A stretch of DNA of 64,000 bases from Rhexocercosporidium sp. MPI-PUGE-AT-0058 (taxonomy: Eukaryota > Ascomycota > Leotiomycetes > Helotiales): positions 1,302,001 through 1,366,000 of the forward strand of contig JAGTJL010000015.1 in assembly GCA_020746875.1 (NCBI GenBank), given 5' to 3'. The translations under genes and the position numbers were made by a program. Each line of letters opens with the position of its first letter. Position 1 is the first letter of the stretch. Below are positions 44,986 through 56,272 of the stretch, one piece after another. The notes below the pieces were generated by a model, which searched no databases, had not been told where the DNA came from, and saw nothing but the letters and a program-made list of their open reading frames with translations.

Positions 44986-47604
44986 CTAGTCTTTCCACTG
45001 GAATCTACTCTCACGGAACATTGAGACCATTCCAGTTGGCAACCAACCTTGCTCCACAATATTTAGTCCGCTGAAGCGAGGAATAATGTCATCGGCATGC
45101 AACTCAATGACTTGTTGCTGGTAGCGGGTCAAGTCATCCCAAGTCTTGCGGCTCAGAGCTTCAACAACTCCCGGAGATGGACTGACTGCTTGTTCGCTAG
45201 GCTCTCTCATCAGAGTCTTGTACACTCGGTAAAGGAGAGTCGATGTTTGCTCTCTGTGCTTACGAAACTCCTCCCAGGACATGAAAGGTTCTCCCATAAA
45301 CTTATCCTTGGCTAACTCTTCCTTGGAGAACTTTTTCCGAGCTGGAACTGTAACCTTTTCGAAGTACAATCTTGCCCTAGCGTAGTCCTCCTTCTCTTCC
45401 CGAAAGAACCAGTCAATCAGAGATTCGGGATTCTTGTGAATAGTGTCTCTGATCAGTCCCAAATTTATAAAAGGATTCTTGAGCTCGAGTCCGCCCATGT
45501 CTGTTGGGAAATAGATGTATCCTTCAGGCACATCTACTCCAAACTTTGTTTTGATGATTTTTTGCAGAGTCGATGTCACGTCGTTGGCTGTGCCATCCTC
45601 AGTAGTCCAATACTCTGTGGAACCAAACAACTGAGATTGAATACTATGGAATGTCTCCAGCATCAACCGGACGTGTGCAACCCCGAAACAATTAGCCGGT
45701 TTACCAATGTTGTTTGCGAAGAATCTCACACCGTAGATGTTCCAAGCTTGAAGATATTCGATTACGGACTTGCATGCATCGAGCTGGACGCGAAGCTCTC
45801 CGATATGCTTGTTGATCAGGTCCTGGTCGACAAGGAACCGGCCAGTGGTGGCATCCAACTTCAAGAACCCCCAGCAGATGTCTCCGCTTGGAAGCAATGA
45901 CTGAGCCTGCGATGCTTGGCCTCCTCGTCTGGCAATTTTGACACACCCTGTCTTTTCACGATTGAAACCAAGACCAGTCAAACTAGCGAACTTCATCATA
46001 ACGCCCCATCCCTTAGTGCAGCTCGCTTCCGAACCCCAAAGCCAGATATCATCGTGCATTCTATACATTCTGGCTCCATTTGTTTCCTGATTGAAAGAAA
46101 AGTCCAAGCAAAAAAGAACAGCCTCTGCCATGAAATCACTCATTGGAGAGCTTGGTGGCGTACCCCGCTTCCGGGCGTGAACAGTAGGGTTTGGCCCATC
46201 CTCCATAAACTTGACCGGGGCTTCAAGTGTACGATGAAAGAAATCTACCCAACTATTAGAGACACCAAGCGACTTGAGTACAGTTGTGATGGTCAAGTGA
46301 GGAAGAGATGGCCCGAAAGAGGCGAAATCCGTTCGAACAACTGTCATGTCTTCACCTAAACTACGCTTCATAATGATCTCTGTGGCTAGCGTATGCAGAA
46401 GGGTTTGAGTGATCTGCAAACTGCTCTTTCGTGTATCACTGTCCTCGGAGTGATCATCATCATAGCTGCCACGAACCTCGTCAACCCTTTCTGCTAATTG
46501 TTCCAAGAATATCTCTTCCTTGAAATGTTTCGTACGAATCGATTCTACAGTGAGGTCTGGCTCGTATCGAAGAGTACTAAGGAAGTAATTGCGACGCTCC
46601 TGGTCTAGAGGCGATGTGGGTTCTGATGCGGTCTTCCAAACATTCGTAGTAGATTGAAATTCGGCCAGAGCAGCTTTGAGGTGGACAGACCATTCGACTC
46701 CAATGTAGCGTAGGAGCATAGCCTGTAGCAGCTCGTCATCATGGAAGAATCGAGAGCGGCCATTCAAGAGTCTGCGCTGTTCAATCGCAACGCCCTTTTC
46801 ATCCCACTGCCACTTATCGATCGACAGCATTCTCATGTTGAGGATATCGGCAATCTCTGACAAGACAACCTTATTGCTTTGGAAATCCTTCAGAACTTTG
46901 CGCTTCTCCTCGGTGAGTAGATCACTACGCAGGAGGCCGATGATGATGCAACTCATCGATCCATCTGTGAAATGTTTTCCACGCGCCATCCGTTGCTCAA
47001 AGGCTGCGGTTGCTTTTCGTAATACTCGATGGGCTTTGACAATCGTGGGCGACAAGCTGAACAGTCGATTCAGGTATGCTTGGAGAGCGACAGTATCTGT
47101 AGGGAAAGGATTGAATGCCAGTGTCTCCCACTTCATTCGCTGGTCTAACATCTCCGTCTCTGCCAATGTTTCAAAGCCGAAATCTGACTTCGAGGCGCCC
47201 TTGAGACTAGAGGACGAGGCCGAAAGACATTCCTCCACAAGCTGACCACATAGAGTGGCAAATTCGAACTTCAATGAATGAACATTTAGCTCGTTCACGA
47301 GTCTATCCTGCCAGCTCTGGAGCAGCTTTCGGGACACCGAAGGATCGTACTTTGCTTGACTAAGAAACGCTTCGATGTTTACTAGGGACACGTTTGGATT
47401 CGCCTTGATCTCGCCCGATGCTACTAGCTTTTGGACACCTTCGAGCAATGTAGCAGCCTTATTTCGGAGCTTGGGTTCGGCGCCAGCTTTCTTTAGCAGC
47501 TCAGCTTTGGCCTCTTCGTATATGTGTCGTTGTTTCATGATCTCGTCGAGCTTGACAGCTGTAATGGATGACAGCGTCTCCGAGAGGACTTCGGAAGGTG
47601 CCAT
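44986..47604 (-). CDS. rvt: Domesticated cellular reverse transcriptase (rvt)
   Basis: One uninterrupted exon, 872 aa, ordinary codon use, no LTRs, integrase, RNase H or endonuclease nearby. The N-terminal part (1-200) is helical and may mediate multimerisation. The polymerase core is visible: motif A at VVRTDFASFGPS with Asp426, motif B at KRGTPPSSPMSDFMAEA (about 479-494), motif C at YRMHDDIWLWG with Asp518-Asp519, motif D at LGFNREKTGC (545-554), and a motif E-like ICWGFLKLD (577-584). The HDD box with flanking tryptophans is characteristic of rvt genes (Gladyshev and Arkhipova), host genes found singly in fungi and some bacteria and shown to polymerise nucleotides with protein priming. 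An acidic low-complexity piece (DDDHSEDSD, about 382-390) may belong to the large rvt-specific insertion in the fingers. A thumb-like region and C-terminal extension follow to residue 872. All catalytic aspartates are present, so activity is plausible. Confidence 0.9.
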   Translation of the reverse strand: MAPSEVLSETLSSITAVKLDEIMKQRHIYEEAKAELLKKAGAEPKLRNKAATLLEGVQKLVASGEIKANPNVSLVNIEAFLSQAKYDPSVSRKLLQSWQDRLVNELNVHSLKFEFATLCGQLVEECLSASSSSLKGASKSDFGFETLAETEMLDQRMKWETLAFNPFPTDTVALQAYLNRLFSLSPTIVKAHRVLRKATAAFEQRMARGKHFTDGSMSCIIIGLLRSDLLTEEKRKVLKDFQSNKVVLSEIADILNMRMLSIDKWQWDEKGVAIEQRRLLNGRSRFFHDDELLQAMLLRYIGVEWSVHLKAALAEFQSTTNVWKTASEPTSPLDQERRNYFLSTLRYEPDLTVESIRTKHFKEEIFLEQLAERVDEVRGSYDDDHSEDSDTRKSSLQITQTLLHTLATEIIMKRSLGEDMTVVRTDFASFGPSLPHLTITTVLKSLGVSNSWVDFFHRTLEAPVKFMEDGPNPTVHARKRGTPPSSPMSDFMAEAVLFCLDFSFNQETNGARMYRMHDDIWLWGSEASCTKGWGVMMKFASLTGLGFNREKTGCVKIARRGGQASQAQSLLPSGDICWGFLKLDATTGRFLVDQDLINKHIGELRVQLDACKSVIEYLQAWNIYGVRFFANNIGKPANCFGVAHVRLMLETFHSIQSQLFGSTEYWTTEDGTANDVTSTLQKIIKTKFGVDVPEGYIYFPTDMGGLELKNPFINLGLIRDTIHKNPESLIDWFFREEKEDYARARLYFEKVTVPARKKFSKEELAKDKFMGEPFMSWEEFRKHREQTSTLLYRVYKTLMREPSEQAVSPSPGVVEALSRKTWDDLTRYQQQVIELHADDIIPRFSGLNIVEQGWLPTGMVSMFRESRFQWKD

Positions 47605-49103
47605 AGCAGAAACGTTAGGTAGGCTGTTCTGAGAAGATCGACGCTAAGAATCTCGAGAGGATTTCTGAAGTTATCAAGATCCACAGCGGCAGCTTGTGTC
47701 GCTTCTCAGTCGGAGCTAGTCGAAGGCTATCTAGGAACTTGATGCGATCTAAGAAGATCGGATGGAGGGTTGAGAAGGAGAGAAAGAGGTAGAAGTGAGG
47801 GTCGAGTTGATGGTGGAAGAGAACAAAGGAGAAGAGTAACTCGAGATGAGAACTAATTTTTGTGCGAAAGTTTTTCCTGCGCCGAACTAGGTAGGAGGGA
47901 ATGAGTGAATGAGGGCGGATGGAAAGGAGTCCACGTGACGACACTTCACAACCCGGCTCTTTCGGATTCACTTTCAGAATGGGGAGATGGTTAGGTTGAA
48001 GGAGATACATATTGATAGCATAAATAAAGATATGCTCATAAATGAAAGGCTGATACTGCTAGAAACGCGGGGTTCTATACTGGGATAGGCAAGATTACGA
48101 GTAAGCTGTAGGTACCTATTGAAGTAAGAGGTTAGCATATACCGAGAAAGAGCAAGCAGGAACTGCTCAAATAACAATTGATGCGGGCTACAGACTTCTG
48201 ATATGCTAACGACAGAATTTGATGCCGACTCATTCATTCCAATTGTTATTCAATTTTCAAGGCACAGTCCAGGCATTGTATGTGATGAGATGGGTGCCAT
48301 GGAAATATGAAGACCGCGCAATGTGGACTCAGAAGCCGTCAATCTACTTGAACGTCTCGGGCCATCAAATTATCTTGAATGGCTCCAGGCATAAGGGTAG
48401 CCAAGCCCCTTCTGTACTTCGTGAGTTGTACCAGTGTACCCATATATCGTTGCTCGGGACGAGCATGATCCCATCGGCATCGTGAAGATCTGGTGCAATA
48501 GATATACTTGTACTGCACAGGATTCAGGGGTAGGATGTCTATACAGTAGCAACTTGACAGCTGTTACTTGCTCATCAGAGATCAAGGTTAAAGGGCATCA
48601 ATCTGGGATCGATGCAGGGACGCCAAATAACGGTCAAACCCCGAGAAATACGTTTCTTAACATACCCATGAAAAAATGCTTGAACGTAACACATCTCTCT
48701 CAGGATATGATCCTGAATGTGATATTTTTGAGGTCATTGTTGCCATCAGAGAGTTAAGAGTTAGCGGAGCGTTATTGTGAAATACCCTGTCATAGGGTGA
48801 CTACTGTGCCCGACACGAAACTGCAAACGCAATTATCTTTTCCAGATTCCAAATAAGCGTAAGAAACGTTGTGATGGATTCGGACTGAAGAATTATACTA
48901 TTACAGTGTTGGGTTGTATGGTCATTGCTGTTGTTGTGGAAGAAGTGCGAAGCGAGGTGAAGCGATTGTAATTCCGACTGCTGAACAAACCTAGCAAGCG
49001 TCACCCCACATGGGTGCGCTTGCCATTGCTTCAGCCTCGTCAAGCCTTCTCCTCCCACCACATTCTGCTTCCCCAGAGTACAAACACAGACACAACCACC
49101 ACA
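47605..49103. promoter_or_regulatory. Divergent spacer between rvt and RIT1
   Basis: The two start codons are 1.5 kb apart and point away from each other. A CACGTG at 47,932-47,937 lies 328 bp upstream of the rvt ATG. No gene or TATA-like element convinced me, and the purine-rich stretch at 47,640-47,930 looks like a transcribed leader of rvt. Confidence 0.4.
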
Positions 49104-50602
49104 ATGCCCGCAGCAACCACCACCTCTGACCTGATATTCTCCTCGCAAGCGAACCACAATTTCTCCAAAACCCTGGGCGAGCTCAAACGATCCACCCTCT
49201 CCATTCGAAACCGCCTCGAGTCCATCCAGCACGACGCAGCCTTCGCACAACAGGTCGCAGAAGCGTATGGCAGACCACTGATCGCGAACGAAAGATGTGG
49301 GAGCTGGTATATAGATCCGGAATCGAAGGGAGGCAGTGCATATTTTAAGAGTACGGATGGGCACACGGGTGTTTGGAAGTTTAGTTCTAGGAGGCTGAAT
49401 TTACATTTACTGGAGATTATTGGGAGGAATGATGGGTACACTACACTCTATGCAGTGTAGTTATGTAATGCTGATTGTGATTCTGGTAGCTGTATCATCA
49501 TTGATTCTACAAGAAGAGGCAAACGTAAATCCTACATCCCAGTCACAATTACGCAGCTGTGCTGACATGATTAGGAATGCCCGACGCTCTCAGCAAAACC
49601 ATACCAATATGGTGCGGTGTACTCAACCGAGTACTTTTCCCCAACGCAACCGAATTGCACAATCTCTACACTCCTCCACAAGTCGTCTCTCAATCCGAGC
49701 ATGCCCAAATATCCGCCCTCCTCCCAACCTTCGCTGAAGCCCTCCAAGCTCTCAAAATACCTCTAGATGAGCTCCGATCACACATCACAAAGCCTCTACG
49801 TCCCATGTGGGTAACACCTGAGTCAAATCTTGAACCAACCGCATCGGTGTTTGAAAAGTTCCATCCCGTTATATGCTGTACTGTTTCGCGAAGGGTGGCA
49901 GGTGGAGAATTAAGTGAAGGTGGGTATATCCAAGGTGCGGGAGACGACACAGAGAACTGGGCTCATGGCCTCACGCCGCCTGTATTTTGGAATCACAAGG
50001 AGACTCTCCTCTCGACTGCTGAGTATGACGTACCGGATCTAATCGAAAGCTTTGTGCAAGAAGCTAAACGTAATGGCTTTGGTGGGCAAAATTTACGAGT
50101 TGTGAAACCTACCACCGTCCTGTTCGTAGCGCCTACCGACTCCATTGATGGGACCGATGTCGGAAAGGATACATGCGTAATCAATATCCTGCCTAGAATA
50201 ACAGACCAGAGTACATGGCAGACTTCCCCGGCACGGATAGACGTCGGACTCGGTCCTCACAAACTCGGCAGCAGGAATCTCAGGACATCGTTACCCTTCA
50301 TCGTTGCCGCCGTCGAGAAGATGCTCGCTCGAAGCAAATCCGAAGAGACTCTTCCCCGTCTCAAGATCATTGTGTCTTGCGAAAGCGGAAAAGATCTATC
50401 GATCGGCACTGCGCTTGCCATCTCGTGTCTTTTCTTCGACGATCAAGGGGTTTTGTTGAAAGATACGAGTAAGACTCCGAAGATTGATAAAAGTTTCATT
50501 AGGAGTCGGCTTGGGTGGTGCTCGACTTCTATGCCGGATGCGAATCCGAGCAGAGCGTCGATTCAAAGCGTCAATAGCTTTTTGATGGAACGACCTGTGT
50601 GA
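49104..50602 (+). CDS. RIT1: tRNA A64-2'-O-ribosylphosphate transferase
   Basis: Exons 49104-49435, 49490-49524 and 49575-50602 give 464 aa. The middle exon is only 35 bp (CIIIDSTRRGKR) and must be included to link the two main parts. RIT1 landmarks: LKRSTLSIRNRLESIQHDAAF, then PLIANERCGSWYIDP, AYFKSTDGHTGVW, IIIDSTRRGKRMPDALSKTIPIW, LRPMWVTPES, HPVICCTVSRR and IQGAGDDTENWAHGLTP, with a C-terminal phosphatase-like domain containing IVSCESGKDLSIGTALAISC. The enzyme adds phosphoribosyl from PRPP to A64 of initiator tRNA, keeping it out of elongation. The C-x5-G-x-D loop in the second domain is that of dual-specificity-phosphatase folds. The gene looks intact. Confidence 0.94.
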
Positions 50603-51930
50603 GGCTAATATTGTCTCCTTGAGATATTGCCCTCCAGGAGATCATGAGCCTAAACTGGAATCCGCACGCCCACACCGAGGTCAAAGATTATATTTCAGAC
50701 CTCACCTTCCCTCAAGAGCAGATGCGGAATCTGCCAGCAGAAAGAAGAGCTTCATCGTACGTACTCAAACCAGTAGAGTAATGCTACCATTATGAGAGCT
50801 CGCGGATCTTCCAGCTTCAAATTTTAGGTTCAAGATCAACTCACCTGCCATCTAAATTTTGGACGGACCTTCATTTATTGGGACACAAAGTGTCACTTTG
50901 GACGAAGGTCAATTCTGCCGCAGTATTTATCAAGTGCAATACCTAGAAATCTTCAAGTGTTCATCAAGGGTTGAGCATGCGCATCGCCGTAGTACAGATC
51001 TTCACTCAGCAAGTAATGGTGAGCTAGCAGCTACCTTTGCGTTGCTGGTGTTATCAAAGTTGGATCTGTGAATCTCCCTGGCGAGCAGGACGCGGAGGCA
51101 GTAAATAATCCATGTATGGGCTACCGAGTCTATCTCGCCATCTTTAGATTCATTCTCACATTCGTCGTTGTCTTTCTTGCTCCCCCATATTCTAGACCAT
51201 TTTTAGTGAGGGTGCGGGGTAGATCTCAGGCGACTTATCTACCCCGCACTTAACTGAACCCAGCTCCTACTTCAAGCTCTCTACTCCCTCTAGGCTCAGG
51301 CTGTCCAGGCTTTCCCCCACGCTTTTATCTATTTCTGGCCATGCCCGTCAATTCACCAACCTCACATTCTATCGGTTCTCATAGCGTTGACAGGCATAAA
51401 TATACCTCCAATGATGTGTTTCTGCTCCAGGCACTTCTAGAAAAGTCCAAACTCCGTACATTGCTGGCTTTGTATACCGCTTTGATATGGTATTGGAATC
51501 GTAGACTCGTAGAGGAGGTACGGAAGGTGCGAATTCTTCGCCCTTGTCGTTTTGAGTTCTAACGACTGGTTTGTGCCGTCTGGACAGTACCCAGTTCTCA
51601 CGTGAAAGAAAAATAATTACGGTGTTGATGATAATTTTGTTGTCAAACTTTGGGTTCTGTTTCTGCTGGATGTACCTAATAATCGAGATTTCGAGATCCA
51701 CTTGACAAGGCATGTTTTCTTCCTGATAAGAAGTCGTTCAGCAATGTACCTTCAATTGGTGTCTTTCAAACACAAACCATCCCGGAGTGTCCATGCATAT
51801 CTTACGGATGACATGGGAGAGTGAGCGAGGGATCTCAGTCCGGGATCTTTGAATGGATCTCAATAAACCATTAAACCGTCAGTTTCCATACCTTGTTTCC
51901 TAGATTGCGGATGAGGATCGGTGTCCCGCT
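50603..51930. other. Intergenic, about 1.3 kb
   Basis: Convergent interval between RIT1 (plus) and the DUF7580 gene (minus). Short open frames only, none supported. Confidence 0.55.
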
Positions 51931-54024
51931 CTAAGGAAACAATAGACTATTGATTTGAGCATCCAGCTTGATGCACACATCCAATTCCTCCAGTATGCCT
52001 TTCACAATAGCATCTTGCAACTCAACAGTCTCAAGATTTTCCCCAACCCCGAAATCACAATCTAGACACTTCTTTGCCAGTCGCCCGTAGCGAGCATCTA
52101 GTTCTCTTGCTGCTGCACAGCTTATTCTTCTTGCAGTGAAGAAGTCCGTGTACATGCTATTGCGACTATGCCCGTCTTTGATATCTTCAGGCTGTTGAAG
52201 GTAACGGAGGGGTGCGTCATACCCTAACTCGAGTAACAGGACACCAAGGTTGAAGAGTAACTCGTTTCTTGCCAAAGTGTTGTGTGGGCGGTGCCTGCTC
52301 CTGAATTTTTGGTCATTCGTAGTATTTGAAATATTGATTTGGATAAAGGGAAACCGAATGGATTGTGCCTCCTGTCCTGGGTGCGGCTCATATTTGAGAA
52401 ATTGGATGGCACTGCTGCTCAGGCCGTCACTAAGCCATGGCGTGGATTGAAATCGAAGAACACCGAGAGTCAATGATCGCGCTAGTTGGAATTTCGAGTG
52501 CCATGCTTCTCTCCGCCTTGCATCGGCATTTTCTTGAAGAATCTGTCTTAATGACTTGGTCTCGTTGATAAAACCTTGTGGGCATTCGGATTTAGAGACA
52601 GTGTGCTTATATGAATCAAGGCCTTCATGGTTGACCAGCATAATCCTTGGAGTAATGGTGTTTTCTCCTCGAGACCTAAAATAAGGGCACAGTTTTTCTA
52701 TTCCTCGCGTGCTTTCTTCCGGAGAATTCGCTGTACCGGATGAATGAGTTGCTGGCATGGATCGAAGTGGCAGGCCTATAGTCTCAACTAGAGTTAAACC
52801 CTCTGGACGGACTGATACGGTAGTTTCTGCTGAGATAGTTGTGTTCCATGACCTCTCAGAACCTTGAGCTGGACCTGGCACTATCTTCTGAGAGCTGATG
52901 CAACTGTCAATCTCAGACCCTCCTCTTTTCTGGAGTATGCGATCGCCTGGAACGGCTCCCGCCGCTTCTAAAGCTCGTGACAGATTAGAGAGTGGTTGCC
53001 AGTATTTTCCCGAGGGTTCGGTACATTGCAGTTCAGATGCCAATGTATCCTCGATCCTCCCCATTGATTCCACGTTCAGCCATATTGCGTCACCCACAGG
53101 AACAAAGCTTTCTGACATACAAGTCAAGGACAATGAGAACCTTATACCGGGAATGGAGGACTCCTTTACGACTCTAGCATCCAGTGATAGACTGGCCGCG
53201 TGATCAATCTTATTCTGACAAGTCCACCCCGTCCGAAGCAGACTGTGTAGCTTCTGGGACGCTAGCCGAGTTGTTTTAAGTTCGGAAATCGTAGACATCC
53301 TCAGTGACTGTTTTGCGAGTCGATGCGAAGAAACCTGGGCTACTTGACAGGAGAGTGTTCTCAGATCATCGTTATACAATCTGAGCTCCACGATTGTGTC
53401 ATTTAGGCGGCTTTTTGCGAAGGTGATCTTCATTCTTTGCCCGAAGTGGGAGAAGAGGCCTTTTCCTTTTCCTTTGCGCTATAATTAACGGTTAGCTCAT
53501 TCTAACGACTAGGGAAACTAGACAAGACAAGGCATGAAGGTAAACATGATAAGAAATTCTGTCACCCCAATATAGCAGACATGACGATAGCCAGAGGATG
53601 GAACATTCCATACTTTTTGTCCAATGACGTCGTGAAAACCTTTGGTCTCTTCCATGATATCATTGAGTGTGCCTTGGGTCAACCTTAAAGTCGACTCGCA
53701 GGCGGAAAGTGAGCTCCCAAGCAGATCCTCAAGTCGGGCGCTCAGTATCGCACTACTCCTAGAAGCATGACCGGGATCGGGTATAATGTTATCTAACATA
53801 GAGTCAAGCCCCTCTATGTCTTTACTGGCAGCCGATAGCAGGAGCTGACATTGGTTGTTGAAGATCGCTTTTTGTGCTGCCAGACGGGTAGCAAAATTAT
53901 CTATTTCTCTCGAATACCGGCTGTAAGTTACGAATGGCCGAAATGTGTGCTCGTAATTCTCGACGGCAGAGATGATCAGAGGAGCTATTCCGAGCGCCAG
54001 GCTGGCAATGGTGATAGGATCCAT
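51931..54024 (-). CDS. DUF7580-type protein with helical N-domain
   Basis: Exons 54024-53614 and 53478-51931 give 652 aa. The first exon encodes a helical N-domain that opens MDPITIASLALGIAPLIISA then VENYEHTFRPFVTYSRYSRE, the common start of fungal proteins in this family. The second exon begins RKGKGKGLFSHFGQR and continues with long amphipathic helices. The C-terminal half carries the DUF7580 region: SLTLGVLRFQSTPWLSDGLS (from about residue 470), FPFIQINISN, then NELLFNLGVLLLELGYDAPL and KKCLDCDFGVGENLE. This region resembles the C-lobe of a kinase fold without catalytic residues, and in other fungal genomes neighbours HeLo/STAND-type immune genes; function is unproven. I chose the ATG at 54,024 because the family opening begins there, although an in-frame ATG 81 bases upstream exists. 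Confidence 0.72.
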
Positions 54025-54300
54025 ACTTGCGGTAGGCCTAGTGAAATATGAAGCGGAGATGCAAACAACGCTTACTATATACGAGAAGAACAGGATGCCC
54101 TTCAATAGAAAGAGAGATAGGTGTATATCTCAGCACGTGGTGGGTGGCCTTCAAGGTTGATTGGTTTGACAAATAATTGCTGCGTGACGTGGCATATCTT
54201 GAACAAGGCTCAGATCTCAGCAGGCAGAGGGAAAGATTTCTCAAATCAAAGAATCCAGATCGAATATCTGCTTCTACCCAAATAACTTTATTCCGAGACC
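54025..54300. promoter_or_regulatory. Bidirectional promoter
   Basis: Only 276 bp separate the start codons of the DUF7580 gene (minus) and the next gene (plus). A CACGTG lies near the middle at 54,134-54,139 and a TGACGTGG element is at about 54,184-54,191. The divergent arrangement suggests shared control. Confidence 0.5.
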
Positions 54301-56272
54301 ATGAAAGTACTTGATGGTTGCTTGAGCGAGGCTCGACGAGCTGATCAAATCGTAGTGGCACTTTGGGGGGTTCGAAAAGAACTGGGCAACGAATTTTACG
54401 ATGTCATTACGGCTGTTTCAAGAGAGACGGAAAGTGTCAGTCAGCTGTTGAGAGAACTCCAGGATCTCTTCCTTATGTACCCCCCTCGAGTCTCCTTCAT
54501 TGTGTGTTTCCTTGATGTCTTACTGCCATCCCTCGAGCGAACATTGAAAGATATGTCTACATACCTGAACGAACCCCTTCCAATCCGCTCTCGGTGGGAA
54601 CTACTGAATGAAAAGCTCGTAGAGCAGAGTGGGATGTCCATTGCTGCTAGAATAACCATGTTCGTGGATCTGCTCGCTCAGCTTGCGCGCTTTTTGTCAA
54701 GGTCCGTTCTCCATTGCCAGCGATGTACCATTACTAATAAGTAATAACGCTTCAGATCTTCTCTCTACGACCCAACAGCCCTAGAAATAACATGCTCGAG
54801 AATATTGAGACTTAGAAAGCTTCAAGGTCTATCAGGTATATCAGCGACTATTGAATGGCTTTCAGTTCGACCTAGTGCTGATCAACACTCTTTGACATAG
54901 CTTTCCCTTTACCTCCGCTCAATATTTTACAGCCACCACCGGTCATTGAGCGAGGTCAAGACAAGACTGATGTACTAAGTCTTTTTTGCCATTTTGGGGA
55001 AACGTCGACATTGAATCTGATAGATCTTTTGTAGGGAGCACATTGGGCACAGAAAATTTTCGACAATAAGCCACAATCTGTAACTGCAATCAAACATCAT
55101 CGGGAGTGAGTGCAGTGATGGTGGAGCAAATAGAGCTAAAATTTGGCTCATGAACAAAACTGACAGAGACTAGCTCGCTGTGCTTCGGCCCTCCCATGGT
55201 TGGAAACCAGCCTCAGATTCCTACCGAGTCCGTCATTCTTTTCAAATTGTAAGTAAATACCAAATATTACCTGGAGAGGTATTTAGACTCACGCCAGTAA
55301 CTTGAAAGGTCTTTCGACAAGAACAAAATCTCAATCATGTGCTACTACGATCAAGCCGCTCCACAGGTTCCTATCATTCTTTGCAGGTGGCTGGACCCGT
55401 ACTTTAACACTTTATACTCTAGTCATGGTGCTCATGAGCTCACAGTCAGTCGAAAAGGATCATCTTTGCAATTCCGCCGGTGGTCGTTGAGAGCAAATCA
55501 ATCAAAAATATGGGCCGCCTTGTTCTTCAAGACATACGAGAGTAAGACTAGGAGTATTCTTTTTTCCTTTTAGTGTGTGCTTGAAGGACAGCTTACTTTT
55601 CCCCAGAGATGGTGCTTTTTCATTGCACTTTTGCTTCCCTGAAATGTCGCAGTCCGCTCACCATAGGTGTCACTCCCGAAGATGTTTGCCTCGGGGATGA
55701 AAGAAGACTGTTCCAAGGGTAAAGACCATCATCAAAGACTGCTGCTATAGCTAAATTTTTCATAGGAAGATCGTCGATGACGGATTTCAACACATCTTAA
55801 CCGTTCTACAAGATCCGAAATCCGGTGTTGTTAGACTGCAAGCAGCTGTCAGAACTGGGGAACTTCGAAGATGCCCAATTTGGACAGCCTTTGGTCAGTT
55901 ATAAGATGGTTATCATTGATGAGCCAGACTGCTGACTTACTTGGAAGTCACACAGGAAAGTCAATCGTCACAGTGGCTTCAGAGAAGAAGCAGAACTCGT
56001 ATATGGCTTAAAAGCTTACAAGTCTTTGTCTTTTGCCGCAAATATAATGAGAAGAATCAGACCAAACCCCATGGGCAATTCGAGATACGGTTTATGACCG
56101 AACATGGTCAGTTATTACCATCAAAACAGAATCAATCTGCTCACTCACTACATTTCCAGCTGCAGATGCCTTTCAAGACATGTTCCAAGAAGGATCAGAA
56201 GAAAACGGAGAGAGTATTGTTGTTTTTGACGTTCGATTTCCCGGATGCACTTCAGAAAAGATTGAATGTTGA
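54301..56272 (+). CDS. Uncharacterised multi-exon fungal protein
   Basis: Ten exons were rebuilt by phase: 54301-54701, 54756-54835, 54901-54971, 55035-55105, 55174-55248, 55309-55541, 55607-55718, 55766-55893, 55948-56106 and 56160-56272, giving 480 aa. The junction between exons 3 and 4 is the least sure. Recognisable family segments: MYPPRVSFIVCFLDVLLPSL then ERTLKDM; HWAQKIFDNKPQSVTAIKHH; CFGPPMVGNQPQIPTESVIL; ELTVSRKGSSLQFRRWS; IWAALFFKTYEKMVLFHCTF; KIVDDGFQHILTVLQD; CPIWTAF; VFVFCRKYNEKN; and FEIRFMTEHAADAFQDMF. This order matches an uncharacterised Pezizomycotina family I know only as hypothetical proteins. A PH-like or beta-rich domain is likely in the second half. Its stop overlaps the first possible start of the following C2H2 gene. 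Confidence 0.6.
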
